From assembly GCA_945862435.1 (NCBI GenBank), contig CAMAXX010000024.1, forward strand, positions 1-40,112: DNA of 40,112 bases, given 5' to 3'. Made by a program: the position numbers and the translations under genes. This stretch comes from Pseudorhodobacter antarcticus (GTDB taxonomy: Bacteria > Pseudomonadota > Alphaproteobacteria > Rhodobacterales > Rhodobacteraceae). Of this stretch, positions 26,223-33,866 are shown piece after piece. Every line of letters starts with the position of its first letter. The stretch's first letter is position 1. The notes under the pieces were generated by a model. The model was not told where the DNA came from. It worked only from the letters and a program-made list of their open reading frames with translations, and made no database searches.

Positions 26223-26300
26223 AAAACCACGGGGGCCCAAAACCACAGGGCCCCAAAACCACGGGGCCCCAAAACCACGGGGCCCCCAAACCACGGGGCC
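26223..26300. repeat. Five tandem 16-bp units with GGGGCCCC palindromes
   Basis: The unit AAAACCACGGGGCCCC occurs at 26223, 26239, 26255, 26271 (17 bases) and 26288 (shortened). Copies 1 and 2 have single changes. Each junction forms a GGGGCCCC-like palindrome. The array lies between the RTX terminator and the 3' end of the tRNA gene. Open frames across it only reflect the repeat. Confidence 0.9.
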
Positions 26301-26347
26301 ACTGCGTGCCGATGCCGATTGGCAGCTTTTTCAAAATGAAAGAGAAG

Positions 26348-26424
26348 TGGTGGCGAGGGGGGGACTCGAACCCCCGACCCCGCGATTATGAGTCGCGTGC
26401 TCTAACCAGCTGAGCTACCTAGCC
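26348..26424 (-). tRNA. tRNA-Met (CAT), elongator type
   Basis: Read on the minus strand: acceptor GGCTAGG, D-arm GCTC/GAGC, anticodon stem CGCGA/TCGCG with loop CTCATAA (anticodon CAT), variable GGGTC, T-stem GGGGG/CCCCC with TTCGAGT, acceptor CCTCGCC, discriminator A and encoded CCA; 77 bases in all. It resembles E. coli elongator tRNA-Met (GGCTACGTAGCTCAG...), more than initiator or the Ile-2 tRNA that also has CAT. The fourth acceptor pair is a T-C mismatch (positions 4 and 69). The hydantoinase gene lies upstream on the same strand. Confidence 0.93.
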
Positions 26425-26488
26425 ACTGCGGGTGTCGGTAGGGGAAGGGGCGCGGCGCGTCAAGGGGGAAATGCAGCCCGTCCCCTTT

Positions 26489-26528
26489 CCGTTTTCGCCC
26501 ACCCCCGTTTTCGCCCACCCCCGTTTTC
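26489..26528. repeat. Two and a half tandem 16-bp units upstream of the tRNA gene
   Basis: CCGTTTTCGCCCACCC occurs perfectly at 26489-26504 and 26505-26520, followed by the partial copy CCGTTTTC at 26521-26528. It fills most of the gap between the hydantoinase stop and the tRNA-Met start. It does not resemble the other array at 26223. Confidence 0.85.
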
Positions 26529-26540
26529 ACCTAATCCCAC

Positions 26541-28580
26541 TTAAGCTGGGTTTGGCGCATGGGCCACGCGCGGGCGGCCCGATGCTGTCACCGATATGCG
26601 GGCTTCGACAAACATCGCGCGCCCTTCGACTGATGCTTCGCGAATGTCATGGGTGACGGAAATGCGAACATCGGCAGCCCCTGCGGCCTGCGCGCGGCTG
26701 GATGCATCTTGGGTCAAAGCGGCCTCAACCGCAGCAAGAGCCACCTCTTTGCTATTGAAATGCTGCAATCCCTTGGCCAGATGCACAGTATAGCGCCCTT
26801 CGGATGGGCTGGTCACTGTAGCGCTGGCGCGCTGCGAAATTTGCCCCACCACCGCGCCAATCGCATTGGCAACCCCTGCGTGCTGCGGCAAAATCATCTC
26901 GCAGCCCAGCGCCTGCCCCACTGCGCCGTAATAGCTGGGGGCAGATGCGCCAAGCCCAATCACAGGCACGCCCAGGCGCAGGCCAATCTGTACCACTCCC
27001 TTATGCTGGGCAAGCCCCGCACGGGTCAGAACATGTCGCCCAAGGCCAGCACCATCATGCCCTGCAAAGGCAGGGTCTTCGGCAAAGGCAGCCTCTAACA
27101 GGCAATCAACAGTTTGCTGGGTCAATTGCTCGATGATGCTTTGGGCCAGCGGCTCGGCTGCGCTGGCAAACCTCTCGCCCGCCCCATTGCGGCGGCGCGC
27201 CAGCAGCGTGACAGCCTTTTGCGCGGCCGCGTCGTCCCAGCCCGCTTGCCGCCCCAAAACATGACTGGCGTCCGAAGGCGTGACCCCCGCAATCATCACC
27301 AAACCGCGCGCGACCAGCGATGTCAGCGCCGCCACTTCAAGGCGCGAGTTCAGACAGGCGGCCATCGGCATCGGTGCGGTGACGCGCGCAAGCAGCCCTG
27401 CTTGCCGCGCGGTCAGGCCTGCAATCGCAGCCGCCTCGCCCCCCCCACCTGCAATTCCCATTGGAATAACAAAGCGGCCGTCAAACTCGCCCGCTGTATC
27501 CGTGGAAAGCGCCCTATCCAATGCTTTATGCACCATATCGGCATGGGTGCTGGCCAGCAGCGATACAGGGATCAATCGGCGCGGGCCAAGGCGCAAGCCC
27601 CCGCTTAAACCTTCCGTCACAAGATGCACTTCGCTATCGCCGCCCAGCCCCGTGGTGCGCATGGCAACCGCCTCGACCATGGTGCGAAATCCGCCCACCC
27701 GCGCGCCCATCGGGTCAATTTCCGGAAGGCCATCTTTCAGCAAGGCCACATCGGTGGTCGTCCCGCCAATATCAGACACCAGCGCGTTTTGCGCCCCCGT
27801 CAGCCAGCGCGCGCCCACGATACTGGCGGCTGGGCCAGACAGGATTGTTTCAATAGGTCTCTCGCGCACCATAGCGGCAGAAATAAGCGCTCCGTCGCCG
27901 CGCACCACCATAAGCGGGGCAGTGATCCCGATGCTGGCAAGGTGACGCTCGCAGGCGGAAATAAGGCGGTCAATCATACCAATCAGCCGTGCGTTCAGCA
28001 CGGCAGTTAAGGCGCGCTTTGGCCCGTTCAAATCTGCTGACAACTCGTGGCTGCACGTTACCGGCCGCCCCGTCGCCGCGCGGATCGCAGTGCGCAGGGC
28101 AATCTCGTGGGCGGGGTTGCGGGTGGCAAATCGCGCAGCCACGGCAAAGCCCATCACCTGATCGCCCAGCGCGCGTATTTGCGGCATGGCGGCCTCAAGA
28201 TCCAGCGCAGCCGCCTCGCCCCCCGCATGGTTATGCCCGCCAGCCAGCGTGATGACAGGATCGCCATTCAGCGCCTCGGACAAGCCGCCGCGCCCCAGAT
28301 CACCCTCATCAAAGCCTACAAAGATCAGCGCCACGCGCCCGCCTTGGCCTTCGACCAAAGCATTGGTGGCCAGCGTGGTTGACAGCGATACCAGCGCCAC
28401 ATCGCCCGCAGAGATGCCCGATTGCGCCAGCGCCGCATCAACCGCCCCGCCCACGCCCAGCGCCAAATCGGCGCGGGTTGTCAGGGATTTGGCCGCGCCA
28501 ATCACGCGGTCTGCGGCCTCGTCCAAAATCACCGCATCGGTATAGGTGCCGCCCGTATCCACGCCCAGAAAATAGGCCAT
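26541..28580 (-). CDS. Hydantoinase/oxoprolinase family protein (HyuA type)
   Basis: A 679-residue protein of the ATP-dependent hydantoinase/5-oxoprolinase A family, an ASKHA-fold ATPase. FLGVDTGGTYTDAVILDEAA is the phosphate-1 motif, ALVSDIGGTTTDVALL the second nucleotide-binding motif, and SLSTTLATNALVEGQGGRVA the conserved N-terminal block; LGASAPSYYGAVGQAL lies near the C-terminus. Such subunits usually pair with HyuB, which is absent here, so it may be a stand-alone form of unknown substrate. The start at 28580 places the nucleotide motif at once and has GGGCAGGCG upstream; the frame open to 28823 overlaps the divergent selD start and has no similarity. Confidence 0.87.
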   Translation of the reverse strand: MAYFLGVDTGGTYTDAVILDEAADRVIGAAKSLTTRADLALGVGGAVDAALAQSGISAGDVALVSLSTTLATNALVEGQGGRVALIFVGFDEGDLGRGGLSEALNGDPVITLAGGHNHAGGEAAALDLEAAMPQIRALGDQVMGFAVAARFATRNPAHEIALRTAIRAATGRPVTCSHELSADLNGPKRALTAVLNARLIGMIDRLISACERHLASIGITAPLMVVRGDGALISAAMVRERPIETILSGPAASIVGARWLTGAQNALVSDIGGTTTDVALLKDGLPEIDPMGARVGGFRTMVEAVAMRTTGLGGDSEVHLVTEGLSGGLRLGPRRLIPVSLLASTHADMVHKALDRALSTDTAGEFDGRFVIPMGIAGGGGEAAAIAGLTARQAGLLARVTAPMPMAACLNSRLEVAALTSLVARGLVMIAGVTPSDASHVLGRQAGWDDAAAQKAVTLLARRRNGAGERFASAAEPLAQSIIEQLTQQTVDCLLEAAFAEDPAFAGHDGAGLGRHVLTRAGLAQHKGVVQIGLRLGVPVIGLGASAPSYYGAVGQALGCEMILPQHAGVANAIGAVVGQISQRASATVTSPSEGRYTVHLAKGLQHFNSKEVALAAVEAALTQDASSRAQAAGAADVRISVTHDIREASVEGRAMFVEARISVTASGRPRVAHAPNPA

Positions 28581-28739
28581 ATCGCCTGCCCTGCCCTTTG
28601 ATCGCCGCCAATCGCGCAAGCGATAGGGGCAAATCACGCCAGTGTCAGCCCCACGCGCGACCAATTGGGGCAATCTGCGGCATATGCGCCATGGCCCTTG
28701 CCCGCAGTTGGGCGTAAATGGGCCAAGAAAGAGGGCGCA

Positions 28740-30971
28740 ATGCAAACCACCTATCCCCAAACCACCTATCCGCAAACCACCTATCCTATTGTCAAAGATA
28801 TCGTTCTGGTCGGCGGCGGGCACTCACATGCGCTTGTGGCATTGATGTGGGCAATGCAGCCGCTGGCTGGCGTGCGCGTGACCATTATCAATCCCAATCC
28901 CGCCGCCCCCTACACGGGCATGCTGCCAGGTTATATCGCAGGCCATTACACCCGCGCTGATATGATGATTGACCTGTTTCGCCTTGCCCGCCATGCAGGC
29001 GCGCGGCTGATCTTGGACAGCGCCGCTGGCCTTGATCGCGGCGGGCGCCACATTTTGCTGCAATCAGGCCGCACCATTCCGTATGATCTGTGCAGCATTG
29101 ATATTGGCATCGCGTCCGACTTGCCCCGCGTGGCGGGTTTTGGCCAATTTAGCCAGGCCGCCAAACCCCTTGGCGATTATGCCCGCGCGTGGGAGGCGTT
29201 TTTGCAGCGCGATATTCGCGCGCCCCATCTGGTGCTGTTTGGCGCAGGCGTGGGCGGGGTGGAACTTGCGCTTGCCTCGCAGCACCGCTTGCGCGCCATG
29301 GGCCGCGCGCCGCAAATCACGCTGGTGGAGCGCCACGCCAGCGCCCTAAACGGGGTGGGCGATATGGCCCGCGCGATGCTACTGGACGAGTTGCGCACAG
29401 CGGGCATCACCCTGCTGACAGGGGTCGAACCTGCGCAGATATTTGAGGGTGGCGTGACCCTTACCGATGGCCGCACCCTGCCTTCAGATTTCACCCTTGC
29501 CGTGGCGGGCACACGCGGGCAGGGCTGGCTGGCAGAGACGGGGCTTGATTTGGTGGATGGCCATATCAATGTCGCCGCCGATTTGCGCAGCAGCGACACG
29601 TCCATCTTTGCGTCTGGCGATTGCGCGCACCTTGGCTTTGCCCCCCGCGCAAAGGCAGGGGTTTATGCCGTGCGCGCGGCCCCCATTCTGGCCCATAACC
29701 TGCGCGCCAGCCTGCTGGGCCAACCCTTGCGCAAATTTGCCCCGCAGAAAGATTATCTGAAACTTATTTCGCTGGGCGGCAAGCGCGCGGTGGCCGATAA
29801 ATGGGGCCTGCCCCTGCGCGGCGCATGGCTGTGGCGCATCAAAGATAAGATCGACCGCGATTTCATGGCCAAGTTTGCCGATTACCCCGCCATGCCGCGC
29901 GCGCGCGCGCCAAAGCCCGCCGTGGCTGGGCTGACCGCTGCCATGGGCGAGGCCCCCCTTTGTGGTGGATGCGGCGCGAAACTGGGGGCAGATGCGCTAA
30001 CCGATGGCCTGCGCGCCCTGCCCAGCCCCCGCCGCCGCGATGTATTATCCGCACGCGGCGACGATGCGGCCGTGTTGCAGCACAGCGCGGGGGTTCAGGT
30101 GATAACCACCGACCATCTGCGCAGCTTTTGCTTTGATGCGGGCCTGATGGCGCGCATTGCCGCAACCCATGCCTTGGGCGATGTTTGGGCAATGGGGGCC
30201 GCCCCTCAGGCGGTTTTGGCCCAAATCACCTTGCCCCCTGCATCAGATACCAAATCGGCGCAACTGCTGGCCGAGGTGATGGGGGCGGCGTCCGAAGTCA
30301 TCACCGCCGCTGGGGCCGACCTTGTGGGCGGGCACAGCGCGACGGGCGCGGAACTGACCATCGGCTTTACCGTGACGGGTCTAGCCAAGACGCCGATCAT
30401 GACCACAGGCGCACAGGCAGGCGATGCGCTGATCCTGACCAAACCCTTGGGATCTGGCATCATCATGGCCGCCGAAATGGCGCTTGCCCGTCTGGACATC
30501 ATCATCTTGGGCGAAGCTGTGGCCGCCGCCCTAACCCATATGCAGCGCGGCCAAGGCGCGGCATCCGCCCTGCTTGCCCCCCACGCCCATGCCATGACCG
30601 ATGTCACAGGCTTTGGCCTTGCGGGGCATGTTTTGGAAATGCTGGAAGGCGGCGGTATTGGGGCCGAACTGATTGCGGCAGCAATCCCCCTGATGATGGG
30701 AGCGCAGGAATTGGCGCAGGCTGGCTATGGCAGCAGCTTGCTTCCCACAAACATGTCTGCCCATGCAGGGCGGGTAGATGGGGCCAAGAAGGATAAAGAA
30801 ACTGGCGCATTGGAAACCCTGCTGCACGATCCGCAAACCGCAGGCGGATTGCTAGCGGCCGTGCCGATGGACCGCGCTGATGATCTGCTGACCAAACTGC
30901 GCGCAGGCGGCGATGCGGCTGCCATCATCGGGCGCATCACGGCAGGGGCTGCGCGCATCACGCTGGTCTAA
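28740..30971 (+). CDS. selD: FAD-dependent oxidoreductase-selenide, water dikinase fusion
   Basis: 743 residues, two enzymes in one chain. Residues about 18-370 are a pyridine nucleotide-disulfide oxidoreductase-like domain: IVLVGGGHSHALVALMWAMQ binds FAD, HLVLFGAGVGGVELALA the second nucleotide, and TSIFASGDCAHL closes the FAD site. From about residue 400 follows SelD, which makes selenophosphate from selenide and ATP: LCGGCGAKLGAD holds the catalytic Cys and Lys, then RGDDAAVL, DVWAMGAAPQAVL, GGHSATGAELTIG and MTDVTGFGLAGH. The fusion is known in proteobacteria; the oxidoreductase may supply reduced selenium. The N-terminus has QTTYP three times. GAGG precedes the ATG. It overlaps convergent mnmH by 14 bases. 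Confidence 0.94.
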   Translation: MQTTYPQTTYPQTTYPIVKDIVLVGGGHSHALVALMWAMQPLAGVRVTIINPNPAAPYTGMLPGYIAGHYTRADMMIDLFRLARHAGARLILDSAAGLDRGGRHILLQSGRTIPYDLCSIDIGIASDLPRVAGFGQFSQAAKPLGDYARAWEAFLQRDIRAPHLVLFGAGVGGVELALASQHRLRAMGRAPQITLVERHASALNGVGDMARAMLLDELRTAGITLLTGVEPAQIFEGGVTLTDGRTLPSDFTLAVAGTRGQGWLAETGLDLVDGHINVAADLRSSDTSIFASGDCAHLGFAPRAKAGVYAVRAAPILAHNLRASLLGQPLRKFAPQKDYLKLISLGGKRAVADKWGLPLRGAWLWRIKDKIDRDFMAKFADYPAMPRARAPKPAVAGLTAAMGEAPLCGGCGAKLGADALTDGLRALPSPRRRDVLSARGDDAAVLQHSAGVQVITTDHLRSFCFDAGLMARIAATHALGDVWAMGAAPQAVLAQITLPPASDTKSAQLLAEVMGAASEVITAAGADLVGGHSATGAELTIGFTVTGLAKTPIMTTGAQAGDALILTKPLGSGIIMAAEMALARLDIIILGEAVAAALTHMQRGQGAASALLAPHAHAMTDVTGFGLAGHVLEMLEGGGIGAELIAAAIPLMMGAQELAQAGYGSSLLPTNMSAHAGRVDGAKKDKETGALETLLHDPQTAGGLLAAVPMDRADDLLTKLRAGGDAAAIIGRITAGAARITLV
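28743..28786 (+). repeat. Three 15-bp repeats at the start of selD
   Basis: CAAACCACCTATCC(C/G) recurs at 28743, 28758 and 28773, coding for QTTYP three times immediately after the start Met. In-frame copy change would alter only the disordered N-terminus. Confidence 0.8.
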
Positions 30972-32013
30972 GCGCCGCCACCGCCGCCGCGATTTGCCCC
31001 GCCAGCGTGTCCAGCCCCGCCCCATCCAACCGCTCTGCTTGCAAAACTTGCACCACGTTGTCCTGCCGCGCGCGGTGCTTGGCATAGCGCGGATCGTAAT
31101 GCGCTTGCATCAATCCCGTCGCCAAATCTACAAATTGCCCCGCCGCCGCCTGCCCCTGCCAAAACGCAACCTGATCGGCAGGATGGCAGGCACGCAACAT
31201 TTCGATAATGCCCGTCAGGCGCGCGGGGTCAGCGATCATATCTGGATAGGCCGCCACTAAATGCGCCGCACGCGCGGGCGCAGGCGATTCAATAAACAGG
31301 CGCGGGGCGGCTTGCATTGCCTTCCATATGCTGGCGGGCAGGCGGCAATCGCCAATTTTGGAACTTTCGGCCTCAATCACCACAGGTCGGCGCGGGTCTA
31401 GCGCCGCAATGGCATAGGCCAGCGCCGTTTCAAACGCCTTTTGTGATGGCTGCTGCCCCACCGCGCCAAACAGCGATCCGCGATGGCGCGCCAGCGCTTC
31501 CAAATCCAACACCTGCACCCCACGCGCAGCCAGCATCGGCAGCAGCGCAGTCTTACCCGCGCCTGTATTGCCATCCAGCACCACGGCGCGCAGGGGGAAG
31601 GGCATCGCATACAGCGCGTCCACCACGCGGCCGCGCCACGCTTTATACCCGCCCGCAACCGTGTCCACCCGCCAGCCAATCTGCGCCAGGATCATCGCAA
31701 ACGAGCCTGACCTTTGCCCGCCGCGCCAACAATACACCAAGGGCTTCCACCCCCCCAACATTCCCGCCAGCGGCCCTTGTAAATGGCGCGCCGCATTGGC
31801 CGCCACCAGTGCCGCGCCCAATTTGCGCGCATCAAAGGGGCTGACTTGTTTGTATATCGTGCCCACGCGGGCGCGCTCCTCATCTGACAGAACAGGCAGA
31901 TTGATGGCGCTAGGAATATGATCTTCAGCATATTCGGCAGGCGCGCGCACATCAATCAGGGTGTCAAACCCAGCATTGGGCAAATCAAAAAATTGGACTG
32001 GGACAAAGGCCAT
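30958..32013 (-). CDS. mnmH: tRNA 2-selenouridine synthase
   Basis: MnmH (SelU/YbbB), 351 residues, converts 2-thiouridine at the wobble position of some tRNAs to 2-selenouridine using selenophosphate, by way of a geranylated intermediate. The N-terminal rhodanese domain has FDTLIDVRAPAEYAEDHIPS and the catalytic Cys95 in VYCWRGGQRSGS; the C-terminal P-loop domain has GNTGAGKT (148-155). I start at 32013 because the family begins like this and AGGCGG precedes it; the frame continues to 32061. It ends inside the 3' end of selD on the other strand, so the source of its substrate is encoded next to it. No selA or selB is in the window. Confidence 0.95.
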   Translation of the reverse strand: MAFVPVQFFDLPNAGFDTLIDVRAPAEYAEDHIPSAINLPVLSDEERARVGTIYKQVSPFDARKLGAALVAANAARHLQGPLAGMLGGWKPLVYCWRGGQRSGSFAMILAQIGWRVDTVAGGYKAWRGRVVDALYAMPFPLRAVVLDGNTGAGKTALLPMLAARGVQVLDLEALARHRGSLFGAVGQQPSQKAFETALAYAIAALDPRRPVVIEAESSKIGDCRLPASIWKAMQAAPRLFIESPAPARAAHLVAAYPDMIADPARLTGIIEMLRACHPADQVAFWQGQAAAGQFVDLATGLMQAHYDPRYAKHRARQDNVVQVLQAERLDGAGLDTLAGQIAAAVAALRPA

Positions 32014-32170
32014 ACCGCCTGCATAGCAATCCCCATCGCGCACGCAATCACCCACAAGCATTTATCTGCCACCAAAGCACAAAATATTGTAAGATTTCCA
32101 CCCGCGCCCTTGACCTTTGCTGCGCTAATCCCCTTTGGTAGTGACGAAGTCTCAAATTAAGGTTCAAACC

Positions 32171-33148
32171 GTGATCCTCTCTGCCCCACGCCTGTTTGGC
32201 ATTCTTGCCCTAACCGTTTTGGCCGCTTGCGGCGGCGGCACGCCGACAACCGAAGAGGCGCCCACGGGGCCAGTTGCGGGTTATGGCGGCATGGAGGACG
32301 GCGGTTTTTACATTGAACCCGTTGACCCAGCCCTCCTGACTATAGCCCAGCGCCGCACCGAAGTTGACTTTGCGGGCGACGAGCCTGTGGGCAGCCTTGT
32401 GGTCGATATTTACGCGCGCAAACTTTATCACGTTCAGGAAGGCAACCGTGCGACGCGCTATGCCATCGCAGTTGGGCGTGAAGGGCTTTCTTTTACGGGC
32501 ACTGGCGTGATTGGCCGCAAGGCGGAATGGCCTTCGTGGCAGCCTACTGCCAATATGCTGCGCACGCGGCCGGATCTTTATGCGCAGTATGCGGGCGGCC
32601 GCCCAGGCGGGGCAGATAACCCGCTGGGATCGCGCGCGCTGTATTTATATCGCGGTGGACAGGATACTTATTTCCGCATCCACGGTACGATCCAAAACGA
32701 AAGCATTGGGCGTGCCACTTCGGCGGGCTGTATCCGTCTGTTCAACCAAGATGTGATCCATTTGTATGAGCAGATCAAACCTGGCACCCAAGTCAAAGTG
32801 CGCAGCTTGGCAGAAAGCATCAAGGCCGAAGGCCCCTATATGGATGATGGCGCAGGCTTTGCTGTGTCCAACACAGCAGAAAATGCCGAAGCCGTGGCCG
32901 AGGCCGCAGCAGCCAAGGCCAAGGCCGAGGCGCAAGCCACCGAAGATATGGCCAAGGCAGACGAGAAAGCAGCCAAAGAGCGTGAGCGCGCCGATCGCAA
33001 GCGTCTGCGCGAATGCAAGGCCCAGAATATCGACGAAGCCCTCTGCCCGCCCTTGCCCGAACCCGAAGTGGTCGAGCAAGAAGCGGAATTTATCTTTAAC
33101 GCCGCAATTTCGGAATTGGGCCAGAATTCCGGCGATGAAAGCCGCTGA
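32171..33148 (+). CDS. L,D-transpeptidase lipoprotein with helical C-terminal extension
   Basis: A 325-residue envelope protein. The signal ends in LAAC, so Cys20 would be lipidated. The YkuD domain (about 72-215) has VVDIYARKLYHVQ, FRIHGT (His171) and the catalytic SAGC (Cys187) within ATSAGCIRLFNQD; such enzymes form 3-3 cross-links or attach proteins to peptidoglycan. Residues 236-285 are an Ala/Lys/Glu-rich helix, probably a coiled coil, followed by a Pro-rich acidic tail with two Cys. I start at GTG 32171: AAGG lies 8 bases upstream and the signal peptide then has normal length. TTG at 32135 and GTG at 32141 are alternatives. It shares a terminator with the cupin gene. Confidence 0.88.
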   Translation: MILSAPRLFGILALTVLAACGGGTPTTEEAPTGPVAGYGGMEDGGFYIEPVDPALLTIAQRRTEVDFAGDEPVGSLVVDIYARKLYHVQEGNRATRYAIAVGREGLSFTGTGVIGRKAEWPSWQPTANMLRTRPDLYAQYAGGRPGGADNPLGSRALYLYRGGQDTYFRIHGTIQNESIGRATSAGCIRLFNQDVIHLYEQIKPGTQVKVRSLAESIKAEGPYMDDGAGFAVSNTAENAEAVAEAAAAKAKAEAQATEDMAKADEKAAKERERADRKRLRECKAQNIDEALCPPLPEPEVVEQEAEFIFNAAISELGQNSGDESR

Positions 33149-33201
33149 ATTCAGCTTATCTGACAGCGCGGAACTGGCGCTGATATTGTGCTGCAATCCC
33201 A

Positions 33202-33235
33202 ACAAAACGCGCGCCCCGCGGGGTGCGCGTTTTGT
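33202..33235. terminator. Bidirectional terminator between ldt and cupin genes
   Basis: ACAAAACGCGCGCCCCG (33202-33218) pairs with CGGGGTGCGCGTTTTGT (33219-33235) at 16 of 17 positions. The T-run lies within the arms on both strands, so the hairpin can end the plus-strand L,D-transpeptidase transcript and the minus-strand cupin transcript. Confidence 0.85.
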
Positions 33236-33238
33236 ATT

Positions 33239-33586
33239 TCAGGCAAAGGTTTGGATAACGTAATCTTTGGTGGTCGTTTCGATCACTTCCCAAACCCCTT
33301 CAAACCCCTGCGGAATTATATAACGATCCCCCGCGCGAAGGTCTGTTCGGCTGCCATCTGCCCCGTGCAGCACAGAATGTCCCGACAGTATGTTCACATA
33401 TTCCCATTCGTCATAGCGCACCCGCCACGCGCCGATGGTTGATTGCCAGATGCCACAATACAGCCCCTCCTGTTCGTGCAGGTTCCAAGTGGTGTGAACA
33501 GGATCACCCGACACGACACGGCCCGCATCGGGGCGGCTGATGTCGGGGTTGGCTGCGGAAATATCAAGTTTTTGCAAAGCGGGCAT
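33239..33586 (-). CDS. Cupin domain protein (Cupin_3/ureidoglycine aminohydrolase-like)
   Basis: A 115-residue single-domain beta-barrel. [40 protein letters not shown] and [20 protein letters not shown] follow the order of the Cupin_3 family. The classical histidine cluster of metal-binding cupins is largely missing, as in many members of this group. The function is unknown. The ribosome binding site is weak. The gene stands alone between the shared terminator and the repeat-rich panB upstream region. Confidence 0.8.
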   Translation of the reverse strand: MPALQKLDISAANPDISRPDAGRVVSGDPVHTTWNLHEQEGLYCGIWQSTIGAWRVRYDEWEYVNILSGHSVLHGADGSRTDLRAGDRYIIPQGFEGVWEVIETTTKDYVIQTFA

Positions 33587-33638
33587 CCGTTTTGTTAAGG
33601 GGCGGGAAACGCCCTATCAACCCGCGCGACATGCGCCC

Positions 33639-33674
33639 CGTCAAGACCCCCGTCAAGACCCCCGTCAAGACCCC
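33639..33674. repeat. Three perfect 12-bp tandem repeats
   Basis: CGTCAAGACCCC occurs three times without change at 33639, 33651 and 33663, followed by CAATCAA. It lies in the region between the divergent cupin and panB genes. Confidence 0.9.
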
Positions 33675-33719
33675 CAATCAAACGCCCCCGCATGGCATAC
33701 GCGTGTAGGGACAGATGCA

Positions 33720-33763
33720 ATACGCATAAAATACGCAAAACATACGCATACAATACGCGATTT
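33720..33763. repeat. Four 11-bp phased ATACGC repeats upstream of panB
   Basis: ATACGC begins at 33720, 33731, 33742 and 33753, exactly 11 bases apart, each followed by an A/T-rich 5-base spacer; a fifth copy lies at 33697, 23 bases earlier. The block ends about 100 bases before the panB start. The helical spacing would place all copies on one face of the DNA. Confidence 0.8.
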
Positions 33764-33866
33764 TTCCAATGTTTGTTGGCGTTTCCCGCTCCCCCTGTTT
33801 CGCAGTGGCGCAGACCCTGCCCATATGTTAGGCACGACGCAAACTAGCCCAATCATAGGCCCGATG

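Noticed and set aside
26102..26391. Open frames over the 16-bp repeat with a repeated Gly-Pro-Trp-Phe-rich product
   Set aside because: They exist only because the repeat lacks stop codons; the frames lack ribosome binding sites and run into the terminator or tRNA.
26348..26424. Genomic island inserted at the tRNA-Met 3' end
   Set aside because: No integrase and no second copy of the tRNA 3' end is visible in the window.
26348..26424. tRNA-Ile2 (lysidine type) reading of the CAT anticodon
   Set aside because: The sequence follows elongator tRNA-Met in the acceptor, D-arm and variable loop much more closely than Ile2.
26541..28823. Longer hydantoinase starting at 28823
   Set aside because: The extra 81 residues would run through the selD start and precede the nucleotide-binding motif, which normally opens the protein.
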